From contig CACZDV010000001.1 in the NCBI GenBank assembly GCA_902780025.1, positions 152,338 through 216,337 of the forward strand: a stretch of 64,000 nucleotides of DNA, written 5' to 3'. The notes below the pieces were generated by a model. It searched no databases. It had not been told where the DNA came from and was given only the letters and a program-made list of their open reading frames with translations. Positions 8,582-15,748 of the stretch are shown here, piece by piece; the first letter of the stretch is position 1, and each line of letters begins with the position of its first letter. This stretch comes from an uncultured Prevotellaceae bacterium. GTDB taxonomy: Bacteria > Bacteroidota > Bacteroidia > Bacteroidales > Bacteroidaceae. The translations under genes and the position numbers were made by a program.

Positions 8582-10288
8582 TCTGACTATCCGCTTGCGG
8601 CTCTGTCCGTCCCGGTGCTCGATGATGAGACCGCGGCGCTGGGTGGCGTTGTTGACGGGCGAACCGTCCAGGCGATAGGAACGGTCAGGAAGCGTGACTG
8701 CCGGGGCTGTGGGAGCGGTAACGGCATCGGGAGTCTCTCTTGAGAACTGCCAGGCATCGATATAGGCGGTGGTGGCTGCTGTGCAGACGAGAAAGACGGT
8801 CTTTACCCCTTTGAAGACGGCAGGGTCCACAGGGATATTGAAGTCCTGGTAGGCGGTCGACGTGAAGTCGAGCGAGGCGGCGGGCTTTGCCGTCTTGGTG
8901 CCTAAGCGTATCTCCACGGTGCCCGTGCCCTTGGCGCGCAGCATGAACGAGCCAGCGCCCTCGGTGCCGAAGTCCACCTTGCGCAGCTGGGTCCAGGCGC
9001 CGGCCTTCAGCTTCAGCTGCAGGGCCCGTGAGGCATCGTTGCCCAGGGAACTGATGCCGGTGTTCTTGGTGATGTTGCTGAAGTCCTCGTAGGTGAAGCC
9101 GCCGCAGGTGGCCATCGTCTCAGCCTCCTGCAGCTGGTAGGGGTCGAGGTTGCGGATGGCGGTGACGCCCGTCTTGTTGAGCGTCATCTTATTGATGGTC
9201 TGCTTCGACTCGTTCACCGTGGCTACGTTGACGCCGATGGAGCGGTAGCCCGAGGCGCCGCCGTCCATGGCCTTGCCGTCCTTCATGGCCGACTCCAGCA
9301 CCGTGGAGTGGTAGAAGAGGTAATATTTGCCCTGGAACTTGTGGAGGTGGGTGTGGTTGTTGCCCCAGCCCATGCCGAAGTTGCCCTCGTTGGGCACATA
9401 TTCACCGCGATACTCCCAGGAGTTGGGGTCGAGCGGGTTGTCGCTCACCATGTAGCACATACTGCACGACGAGGGGGCCGGCTGGCCGTTTCGCTTCTCG
9501 AACTTCGACCAGTCGTTGCGGTCGCTCCACGACGTGTTGTAGGTATAGACGAAGCGTCCGCCGATGATGTTCAGCTCGCTGGCCTCAAAGAGGTAGGGCG
9601 CCGGCATGTTGACGGCACTGCCGTCGATGGCCGTCATCGAGGGCTTCAGCTTGGCGATGCGCGAGTTGCCCGGCCACAGCTTCGAGCCCGACGACTGCGG
9701 GTCGCCGCCGCCAAAACCTATCCATCCCTGACCCGTAGAGTCGATGACGGCACCGGGGTCGAACAGCCAGTTGCAGGGATCGACACCGGCCATGCCGTGG
9801 CGGATCATGGGCTGGCTGTTGGGCGACGTGAAGGGACCTACCGGCGACTTCGTGCTCTTCATCACGCCCACGCTGCTGCCGCCGTTGGCAAAGTACACGA
9901 AGAACTCATCCTTGCCCGCTGCTGTAGTGCGCCAGACGGCCGACGGTGCCCACGAATTTCCGCACCAGTTGCCGCAGACCTTGCCCACGTCGATGGTGCC
10001 GTGGAACGTCCAGTTCACCATGTCGTCGGTCGAGAAGACCACTAACGACTTGATGTTGCCGTAGCCGTTGGAGCCCGTCTTCTTGTTGACGATGTACTGC
10101 TGATGGTCGTTGGTGCCGTAAACGTAGAGACGGCCGTTATAGTCGATGGCCGTAGGGTCGGCACAGAAGACGGCGGCACTGATGGGGTTGGCATTGCTGG
10201 TACCCTTGTAGTCGGTAGCCAGTGTCTGGGCGTGGGATTGCAGGCTTGCTGCCACGATAGCGGCAGTGGCAAAGATTTCCTTACACAT
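8579..10288 (-). CDS. GH43 family glycoside hydrolase with CBM6-like C-terminal domain
   Basis: A start at 10288 gives a good signal peptide (MCKEIF... ending SHAQ); an upstream in-frame ATG at 10315 would add nine residues that do not suit export. The five-bladed propeller has the three expected acidic sites: Asp in CADPTAI (base), Asp in WLFDPGAV (modulator) and Glu in FEASELNII (acid). These enzymes remove arabinose or xylose from plant polysaccharides; the exact specificity cannot be read. Residues about 390-530 (LQEAETMA ... YIDAWQF) match a CBM6-like beta-sandwich. The tail with ...RRGLIIEH... is a divergent version of the secretion-type C-terminus. The gene is first in a minus-strand pair, and its stop is in the 33 bp duplication before the GH30 gene. 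Confidence 0.85.
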   Translation of the reverse strand: MCKEIFATAAIVAASLQSHAQTLATDYKGTSNANPISAAVFCADPTAIDYNGRLYVYGTNDHQQYIVNKKTGSNGYGNIKSLVVFSTDDMVNWTFHGTIDVGKVCGNWCGNSWAPSAVWRTTAAGKDEFFVYFANGGSSVGVMKSTKSPVGPFTSPNSQPMIRHGMAGVDPCNWLFDPGAVIDSTGQGWIGFGGGDPQSSGSKLWPGNSRIAKLKPSMTAIDGSAVNMPAPYLFEASELNIIGGRFVYTYNTSWSDRNDWSKFEKRNGQPAPSSCSMCYMVSDNPLDPNSWEYRGEYVPNEGNFGMGWGNNHTHLHKFQGKYYLFYHSTVLESAMKDGKAMDGGASGYRSIGVNVATVNESKQTINKMTLNKTGVTAIRNLDPYQLQEAETMATCGGFTYEDFSNITKNTGISSLGNDASRALQLKLKAGAWTQLRKVDFGTEGAGSFMLRAKGTGTVEIRLGTKTAKPAASLDFTSTAYQDFNIPVDPAVFKGVKTVFLVCTAATTAYIDAWQFSRETPDAVTAPTAPAVTLPDRSYRLDGSPVNNATQRRGLIIEHRDGQSRKRIVR

Positions 10289-10312
10289 GAGTTTCAGGTT
10301 TATAACTTGGTG

Positions 10313-10320
10313 CAAAGGTA
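10313..10320 (-). promoter_or_regulatory. Probable -7 element (TACCTTTG) for the GH43-GH30 pair
   Basis: On the minus strand TACCTTTG matches the Bacteroidota -7 consensus TAnnTTTG, about 25 bases upstream of the start at 10288. No convincing TTTG -33 box is seen at 19-20 bases, so only the -7 is called. Confidence 0.5.
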
Positions 10321-10384
10321 AGGCTTTTCACCGATATAGAAGACTGTCGAAACGTTAAATAGACTTAATTCTTGGCAAAAACTA

Positions 10385-10407
10385 AGTACTTTGTATTGCA
10401 AGGTACT
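10385..10407. promoter_or_regulatory. 23 bp dyad, candidate PadR operator
   Basis: AGTACTTTG and CAAGGTACT form 9-base arms (8 of 9 complementary) around a five-base centre TATTG. The dyad overlaps the -33 box of the promoter for the PadR gene that starts at 10456. The position suggests autoregulation. The arm sequence is inference as a PadR site; no other copy was seen in the window. Confidence 0.6.
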
Positions 10408-10426
10408 AAAGTTTTACCTATCTTTG
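10395..10426 (+). promoter_or_regulatory. Promoter of the padR-pspC operon
   Basis: ATTG at 10395-10398, a 20-base spacer and TATCTTTG at 10419-10426 fit the Bacteroidota -33/-7 consensus. The PadR start codon is 30 bases downstream. Confidence 0.75.
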
Positions 10427-10455
10427 CAGCCGAAAACCAATTCAACCCGTAAGAC

Positions 10456-10806
10456 ATGAACATTGAGAATGCCAAGTCACAGATGCGCAAGGGGATGCTG
10501 GAGTACTGCGTACTGCTGCTCCTGAAGCACCGCCCCTCGTATGCCAGTGACATCATCCAGCAACTGAAACAGGCCGAGCTGCTCGTGGTGGAGGGAACGC
10601 TCTATCCGCTGCTGACCCGCCTGAAGAACGACGGACTGCTGCAATACCAGTGGCAGGAGTCGACGCAGGGACCTCCCCGCAAGTACTATGCCCTCAGTCC
10701 TGAGGGCGAACAGTTCCTCGAAGGGCTCGACGCGGCCTGGAAGGAACTCTCTAACACCATCAATTATCTACAAACCATCACCCCCAAACTATTAGAAGCA
10801 AAATGA
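10456..10806 (+). CDS. PadR family transcriptional regulator
   Basis: The 116-residue protein is a short PadR winged helix. The helix-turn-helix and wing are in residues about 12-80 (GMLEYCVLLLL, YASDIIQQL, EGTLYPLLTRL, GPPRKYYALSPEG), which are the hallmark blocks of the family, followed by a C-terminal dimerisation helix. The stop overlaps the next ATG (ATGA at 10803), so it is translationally coupled to the PspC-domain gene. PadR-PspC pairs are common in Bacteroidota and usually answer to envelope or membrane stress; the inducer is unknown. The upstream dyad at 10385 is the likely autoregulatory site. Confidence 0.92.
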   Translation: MNIENAKSQMRKGMLEYCVLLLLKHRPSYASDIIQQLKQAELLVVEGTLYPLLTRLKNDGLLQYQWQESTQGPPRKYYALSPEGEQFLEGLDAAWKELSNTINYLQTITPKLLEAK

Positions 10807-12542
10807 AGAAGAATATCACCATCAACCTGTGTGGGCGCCTGTTCCAGATTGACGAGGATGCCTACGAGCTGTTGCAGCAGTATATCGAGTCGCTCCGTGC
10901 TTCCTTCGGAAAGGAAGAGGGTGGCGAGGAAATCGTGAACGACATTGAGGCCCGCATCGCCGAACTCTTTGCCGAACTGCGTCAGCAGGGCATCGAGGCC
11001 ATCACCATCGACCACGTGAAGGACATCATCACCCGCATCGGCCGTCCTGAGGAACTGGCTGACAACAACGAAAACGAGAACAAAGACGAGAAAAGCGGAC
11101 ATAAGTATGACTCCTTCCGTTCGGCAGCCAAGGATATATGTGATAATGTACGCGCGAGGACAGCCGGCAAACGGCTCTATCGTAATCCGAAGGACAAGAT
11201 GCTGGCGGGTGTGTGCTCCGGCTTTGCCGCCTATACCAATAGCGACCCCGTCGTCTGGCGTCTGTTAGCGGTGGTGCTCGTATTGGTATATGGCGTGGGC
11301 ATCATCGGCTACATCGTGCTGGCCATCATACTGCCTGAGGCCCGTACGCCTGAACAACTACTGCAGATGGAAGGCAAGGACGTGACGCCGCAGAACCTGG
11401 CTGATGTCGTTGTCGACGATAAGCAGTCCGCCCAGTCCCGTCGAAGTCTTCTTGGCAGCATTGTCTCTGTAATGTTGAAACTGCTGGCAGGACTCCTTTT
11501 CGTTCTTTTTGTCATCGTCGGACTGGTGTTGCTGGTCTGTTTCCTGCTCGCTGCAGGCAGTCTCATCATTGTCTTCACCGTACCCGGGGCATCGCATCGC
11601 AGCCTGCCCTTCGACCTCGGCTACATGAACCTTCCCGAGCTTTATGCTGCCCATCCTTGGCTGGTCGTTATCTTCATCGTCAGCCTGCTGTTGGCCTTCA
11701 TCACGCCCCTCTACGCCATCGTTCACGGACTATTCGCCAAGGCCGGTAAGATAAAGCCTATGGGCACCTGGCAGAACGTAGCGTGGATTGTGCTTTGGCT
11801 GATTGCCATGTTCAGCCTGTTCCCCAGTCTCTTTGCCTTACAGGACCTGCGACAAGCAGAACGACAGGCAGAGCAGGAGGCCCGGTATTCTGGCAGTATA
11901 ACACCCTGCGCCATCAACGGCGTACCCATGATGGAGCAGGACTTCAACTACTTCTCGCAGAACGGCTGGGTGATGGTGGAGACCAGCAATACCGAAGATA
12001 AATATGCCACCCTCACCTCTAAATACGAATACTGTACCGGCGACTCAACCGTGTGGTATCTAAATGGGCATGAGTGGGAGAATGACCGACCGCTCGTCTA
12101 TCAGGCCGAGCATGCGGAGTGGGTCGAGCCAGGCATCTACTCGCTCAACTGCATAGTACGTGCCGACGGGCATGGAACCTTCGTCTATACCCAAGTCGAC
12201 GGCGAGAAGACGCTCAAGGAAATTCCACCTTACGGCATGAAGGGCGGTGAGCTCTGGTTAGGCATCACCAAGGCGATGAAGGAAAACGGGAAAGACATGC
12301 AGGAGCTGAAGGCCGAACCCCAATGGAAACAGGACGAGTGGCTCAAGATAGCCAAGGCCAATCACGGCCGCGGCTACGGCTGGAGCGATGTGCAGATTGA
12401 CAGCATCGTGGTCACCGCCGACTCCATTCCCGTTGTCTACGGCGTCTCCACCGTTCCCGCCTTCACGGGCCAGCCCTGCCGCGCCAAGCAGTTCTCAGCC
12501 ACCGACTTTGTGCTCACTCGTATCGGCGACCTGCCGAAATAA
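10803..12542 (+). CDS. PspC domain-containing membrane protein
   Basis: The 579-residue protein has a soluble N-terminal region (about 1-110; ITINLCGRLFQID, then HVKDIITRIGRPEE) often seen in Bacteroidota PspC proteins, a PspC domain at about 120-180 (RLYRNPKDKMLAGVCSGFA, then a transmembrane segment), and more membrane helices at about 210-260, 285-310 and 325-345. The C-terminal 220 residues are probably extracytoplasmic and have no domain I recognise. It overlaps padR by 4 bases and is likely repressed by it. Its role in membrane stress follows from the family and is not shown here. The 315 bases after the stop hold structured repeats rather than a gene. Confidence 0.88.
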   Translation: MKKNITINLCGRLFQIDEDAYELLQQYIESLRASFGKEEGGEEIVNDIEARIAELFAELRQQGIEAITIDHVKDIITRIGRPEELADNNENENKDEKSGHKYDSFRSAAKDICDNVRARTAGKRLYRNPKDKMLAGVCSGFAAYTNSDPVVWRLLAVVLVLVYGVGIIGYIVLAIILPEARTPEQLLQMEGKDVTPQNLADVVVDDKQSAQSRRSLLGSIVSVMLKLLAGLLFVLFVIVGLVLLVCFLLAAGSLIIVFTVPGASHRSLPFDLGYMNLPELYAAHPWLVVIFIVSLLLAFITPLYAIVHGLFAKAGKIKPMGTWQNVAWIVLWLIAMFSLFPSLFALQDLRQAERQAEQEARYSGSITPCAINGVPMMEQDFNYFSQNGWVMVETSNTEDKYATLTSKYEYCTGDSTVWYLNGHEWENDRPLVYQAEHAEWVEPGIYSLNCIVRADGHGTFVYTQVDGEKTLKEIPPYGMKGGELWLGITKAMKENGKDMQELKAEPQWKQDEWLKIAKANHGRGYGWSDVQIDSIVVTADSIPVVYGVSTVPAFTGQPCRAKQFSATDFVLTRIGDLPK

Positions 12543-12593
12543 CCGGCGCAATGATCGTGTGAAATAGAAAAGTTCCCCCTATACCTGTAAGTT

Positions 12594-12641
12594 CCACCCC
12601 CTTTGCTCCGACCAAAGGGGGTGGTTTGGTCGGAGCAAAGG
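12594..12641 (+). repeat. Two mutually exclusive perfect hairpins
   Basis: Stem A pairs CCACCCCCTTTG (12594-12605) with CAAAGGGGGTGG (12613-12624), 12 bp, loop 7. Stem B pairs CCTTTGCTCCGACCAAA (12600-12616) with TTTGGTCGGAGCAAAGG (12625-12641), 17 bp, loop 8. The strands overlap, so only one can form at a time. There is no T run, so a simple terminator is unlikely; an attenuator-like switch or a selfish palindrome is possible. It follows the PspC gene by 50 bases. Confidence 0.8.
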
Positions 12642-12693
12642 TCGGGTTTACCCGGACTAAACTCCCGCTTACCCACAACACACACCGCATTTT

Positions 12694-12868
12694 GATACAG
12701 AATACAGAATACAGTTTTCAGAGATGCAGGTCGAAAATCTACCAATCAAAATTTTACTATATATATAATATATATATTATATATATAGTAAGTATTATAT
12801 AGTATAATATTCCTTTTCTTCACTTGCATACCGCTCCTGAGAAAACTGTATTCTGTATTACTGTATCA
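12694..12868. repeat. Inverted-array element with 38 bp AT palindrome
   Basis: The left arm is a tandem of 7-base units (GATACAG, AATACAG, AATACAG, then TTTTCAG) at about 12694-12721. The right arm at about 12837-12868 is its near reverse complement (GAAAACTGTATTCTGTATT, then ACTGTATC). Between them, 12754-12791 is a perfect 38 bp palindrome made of A and T apart from one C and one G. The right arm enters the 3' end of the DUF1593 gene and encodes its last residues and stop. A second element of the same plan is at 63726-63899. Confidence 0.85.
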
Positions 12869-14264
12869 ACATGTCTTTTTGCACAATCAGAATCGTCCTT
12901 CGGTAAGCCACCAGACGGAAGGGACCGTTGTCGTGGACTTCGCAGACGATGTGGATGGTGTCATTAGCGGGCGCATCAGCAGGGATGTGGATAGTGGCTA
13001 TCGACGGGGCGGTCTGGTCGATGGTCACTTTTGTCTTGCCTATCTCCGACTGCTGCCACCAGCTGAACGTGAGGCTGTCGCCGTCGGGATCAGCTGACTG
13101 TGAAGCATCGAGACGGAGGGACTGGCCCGGCTTCACTTTTATCACAGAAGGTGAGCGCAGGACGACCTGCGGATTGCGGTTGCCGCGTCCTTCCTCGGCC
13201 CATTGCATTCGTGCCATGAAGTCGTTGAGCTCGTCGGGATAGAAGCGGGTTTTATAGCCTACGCTGACACTCCGCAGCGGTTCTTGCCAACTGGTCCAGG
13301 CGGTGGTGAGCGAGTCGGCACAGAGGCCGCGCTCGTGATAGCCAGCCCATCCTGCCTGATGCGGGTCCTCGGGGTCGTTCAGTCCGTTGGGCATGACATA
13401 AAGAAAACTGGGTGTGTCGCCCTCAACGCCCCATTTGTAGTCAGGATATTCGCGCCCCAGCGCACCGTGTCCCTGTATGTAGTCCTTGTGCTGCTGCCAG
13501 TGGCGCTTGCCCAGTTCGCATTGCTCCTGCCACGCGCCCTCGTCCCAGATGAACTGCAGGTCGTCCTTGAACTCGCTCCTGAGCCATTGGTGGGAACTGT
13601 AGGCACGGTTCATTCGCATGCTGTACTGCATGTCCTGGTCGGTGATGGTGTAGATGCGGAACTTGCGGACGAAGCGCTTCAACGCTTCCGCCGAGCGTGT
13701 CTGCTTCACTCGCCAGATGGCCTGTGCCAAGGTGTTGGCTCCGCCCCATGCTGCCACATAGATAGGCCGCGGGTCGTCCTCGTCGGCTAAGCGGATGAGC
13801 AGACGGCTGCCAGGCGAGTCGTTGTCTGCGCCGATGACCTTGATGCCACCATGCACGCTGCCCATCACGGCGCGGCCCTTCAGGTAGTCGGCACTGGGCC
13901 AGTAGCCCCGCTGCTGTCGTCCGTTCTCCTGTGCCAACGGCAGGAACCCCTGTTGTGCTGAGCGCTTCATCAGTTGACCGACGTCCTTGCGGTAGGCCTC
14001 GATGACGCGTTGCAGATACTGTGCCCACTCAGCGGGATACGGGTCGCAGTTCCAGCCTACAGACGTGATCAGCGCCTCTATCTCAAACAGGTCGGCGTAG
14101 GCCATCAGGCGCACCATCGACTGCATATCGTCGGGCTCCACATCGGCTGGCGCAATATCGGTACACACCACTAAGCGTGGTTTCCAGTTCTCATGACTAA
14201 AGGTTGAGCTGACGACCGTGAACAGCAGGCCGATGGTGAAGAGTAGCTTATGTGACATATTCAT
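12858..14264 (-). CDS. DUF1593 (nucleoside hydrolase-like) secreted protein
   Basis: ATG at 14264 (or 14258) gives a clear signal peptide (SHKLLFTIGLLF ... SSTFS); the frame is open further upstream but those residues are polar. The protein is about 468 residues. The N-terminal block (PRLVVCTDIAPADVEPDDMQSM) and AAWGGANTLAQAIW fit DUF1593, a family related in fold to inosine-uridine nucleoside hydrolases and often found in polysaccharide loci. The C-terminal 90 residues (VIKVKPGQSLRLDAS, DPDGDSLTFSWW) form an Ig- or PKD-like beta domain. The substrate is unknown. The last codons (Leu-Ile-Gln-stop) lie inside the inverted-array repeat. It is convergent with the PspC gene and divergent from the sigma gene. 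Confidence 0.85.
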   Translation of the reverse strand: MNMSHKLLFTIGLLFTVVSSTFSHENWKPRLVVCTDIAPADVEPDDMQSMVRLMAYADLFEIEALITSVGWNCDPYPAEWAQYLQRVIEAYRKDVGQLMKRSAQQGFLPLAQENGRQQRGYWPSADYLKGRAVMGSVHGGIKVIGADNDSPGSRLLIRLADEDDPRPIYVAAWGGANTLAQAIWRVKQTRSAEALKRFVRKFRIYTITDQDMQYSMRMNRAYSSHQWLRSEFKDDLQFIWDEGAWQEQCELGKRHWQQHKDYIQGHGALGREYPDYKWGVEGDTPSFLYVMPNGLNDPEDPHQAGWAGYHERGLCADSLTTAWTSWQEPLRSVSVGYKTRFYPDELNDFMARMQWAEEGRGNRNPQVVLRSPSVIKVKPGQSLRLDASQSADPDGDSLTFSWWQQSEIGKTKVTIDQTAPSIATIHIPADAPANDTIHIVCEVHDNGPFRLVAYRRTILIVQKDMLIQ

Positions 14265-14361
14265 CAGAAATGATAAAGATTCGTAATAGTGCGTACAAAA
14301 ATAGTGATTATTCCACAAAACCGTGTAATTTTGTACACAGTTTTAACCCGTTTTATGAAAA

Positions 14362-14396
14362 AAGTTCAGGGAAGTGCGGGATATTTCCATGAACTT
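14362..14396 (+). promoter_or_regulatory. Dyad upstream of ECF sigma gene
   Basis: AAGTTCAGGGAA (14362-14373) pairs with TTCCATGAACTT (14385-14396) with one mismatch in 12. It ends 18 bases before the sigma start codon. A smaller dyad CTTGT/ACAAG follows at once. It may be an operator or leader hairpin; no further support. Confidence 0.45.
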
Positions 14397-14414
14397 GTCG
14401 TATAACAAGTAGAG

Positions 14415-14966
14415 ATGAGCACAACGACGGAGACAGAAATCGTGGCAGCCGTCCGCAAAGGGCGGCGCGAGGGACAGACGGAAATGGTCGGTCGCTATGC
14501 AGAGCGCGTCTTCGCCATGATTGTCAGGCAGGTGACGGACGTGATGGACGCCCAGGAGCTGACGCAGGACACCTTCCTACGGGCCTTCAGCCACATCGAC
14601 AGCTACGACCCGCAGCGGGCTTCGCTCTCAACCTGGCTCTGCCGCATTGCCTACCGCCTGACGCTCGACTTCCTGAAACGCCGCCGACCGCAGATTGTCT
14701 CCATCGAGGATAGTCAGGTGTGGCAGACGGATATCAGCGACGCGGAGCTGGAGGCAGAACTCTCAACCGGACGAGAAGAGCGCATCGAACAACTGATGGA
14801 AATGGTGGACGACCTGCCTGACGACGAACGGATGCTCTTGACACTCTACTACTTCGAGGACCGGCCGCTGACGGAGATAGCCTACATCACAGGCGTCGAC
14901 CCGAAAGTGCTTGCCAAACGCCTCTACCGGACAAGGAAGAAACTCTTGAAAGGATTGAAGAATTGA
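14415..14966 (+). CDS. RNA polymerase ECF sigma factor
   Basis: The 183-residue protein has the sigma-70 region 2 block (MDAQELTQDTFLRAF, residues about 44-60) and region 4 helix-turn-helix (MLLTLYYFEDRPLTEIAY ... LAKRLYRTRKKL, about 140-180), typical of ECF sigma factors. The downstream gene has the layout of an anti-sigma or membrane partner (small N-terminal domain then one membrane helix), so the two probably form a signalling pair. The last six codons and the TGA stop are read from an 8-base tandem repeat that also forms the junction with the next gene. Confidence 0.93.
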   Translation: MSTTTETEIVAAVRKGRREGQTEMVGRYAERVFAMIVRQVTDVMDAQELTQDTFLRAFSHIDSYDPQRASLSTWLCRIAYRLTLDFLKRRRPQIVSIEDSQVWQTDISDAELEAELSTGREERIEQLMEMVDDLPDDERMLLTLYYFEDRPLTEIAYITGVDPKVLAKRLYRTRKKLLKGLKN

Positions 14967-15032
14967 AGGATTGAAAGATTGAAGAATTGAAAGATTGAAG
15001 AATTGAAGGATTGAAAGATTGAAGAATTGAAG
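14944..15032. repeat. 8-base tandem array (GATTGAAG / AATTGAAG), about 11 units
   Basis: Eleven consecutive 8-base units of the form RATTGAAR run from inside the 3' end of the sigma gene to one base before the ATG of the next gene. The stop TGA of the sigma gene and a potential TTG start (15027) both fall in the repeat. The array is purine-rich on the plus strand. Confidence 0.92.
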
Positions 15033-15665
15033 ATGAACGAAAGATATAAAGATACCGACCTGCGCGAGGCGCTGAGACGCAAGTACGCGGACGTGCCCGA
15101 GCTGCCAGCCGACTTCATGGCCAGCATGAACGAACGGCTGCAGGCGAAGCCCGTAGCCAAGACTCGGAGGCTTTGGCCCTGGGTGGCTGCCGCCGCCAGC
15201 CTACTGATATTAATAGGTATAGGCGTGACGATGCTAACGAAGGAAGAGGAGCAAGTGCCGGTGGTGGCGAAGAAGGTTGAGCAAAGGCAGCATGAGGAGC
15301 CCAAGGTGGAGCCAGAGACGCAGACGGCACCGTCGGTCGTTGAGACGCCCCAACCCCAGAAACAGCGGAAGCAACAGCGCAAGCCCGTTGTCGCAGAGCA
15401 GTTGTTGGCTCAGGAGTCAGCGCCTGTTGAGGAGGCGGCAACGGAGCATGCTGCTGAGATGGCAAACGACGTGGCGATGACGCCTCAGGCGAAGCCCAAG
15501 ACGCTGACTGACAGCGACATACCGATAACGCGGCCAGAGAACTATAAGTACACCCCCGAGGAAATTGCCCTGATGAAGAAGCAGGCCGCTGAGGCCTACC
15601 TGAAATGGGTGGAACTGGAACTTGAGATAGCCAAGCATAACATGGAACAAACCGCACAGAAGTAG
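15033..15665 (+). CDS. Probable anti-sigma factor or sigma-associated membrane protein
   Basis: ATG at 15033 is preferred; the frame also allows a TTG at 15027 inside the repeat. The 210-residue protein has a cytoplasmic N-terminus (about 45 residues, DLREALRRKYADVPELP), one membrane helix (about 47-66, LWPWVAAAASLLILIGIG) and a periplasmic tail that is rich in Gln, Pro, Glu and Lys and ends in a helix. This is the layout of Bacteroidota proteins that partner ECF sigma factors, though no anti-sigma domain is certain. It lies between the sigma gene and a secreted protein gene and is separated from both by short tandem arrays. Confidence 0.7.
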   Translation: MNERYKDTDLREALRRKYADVPELPADFMASMNERLQAKPVAKTRRLWPWVAAAASLLILIGIGVTMLTKEEEQVPVVAKKVEQRQHEEPKVEPETQTAPSVVETPQPQKQRKQQRKPVVAEQLLAQESAPVEEAATEHAAEMANDVAMTPQAKPKTLTDSDIPITRPENYKYTPEEIALMKKQAAEAYLKWVELELEIAKHNMEQTAQK

Positions 15666-15666
15666 G

Positions 15667-15738
15667 TTGTAAAGGTAAAAAAGTAAAAAGGTAAAAAAGT
15701 AAAAAGGTAAAAAAGTAAAAAGGTAAAAACATAAAAAC
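15667..15738. repeat. 8-base tandem array (GGTAAAAA / AGTAAAAA)
   Basis: Seven alternating units of GGTAAAAA and AGTAAAAA, then degenerate CATAAAAA, begin right after the stop of the previous gene (TAG at 15663-15665) and end about 10 bases before the next ATG. It is the second array in this operon with an 8-base period but an unrelated unit. Confidence 0.92.
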
Positions 15739-15748
15739 AATAACCATC

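Noticed and set aside
12754-12791. Replication origin or dif-like site at the AT palindrome
   Set aside because: No DnaA boxes, replication gene or recombinase nearby, and an equivalent element occurs at 63788.
12694-12868. Ordinary MITE with target site duplication
   Set aside because: The ends are tandem arrays rather than fixed terminal repeats, and no convincing target duplication is visible.
13203-13790. Plus-strand open frame within the DUF1593 gene
   Set aside because: Antisense to a recognised gene, no start context and no known motif.
14944-15738. CRISPR array
   Set aside because: Units are 7-8 bases with no spacers between, so they are simple tandem arrays; no cas genes in the window.
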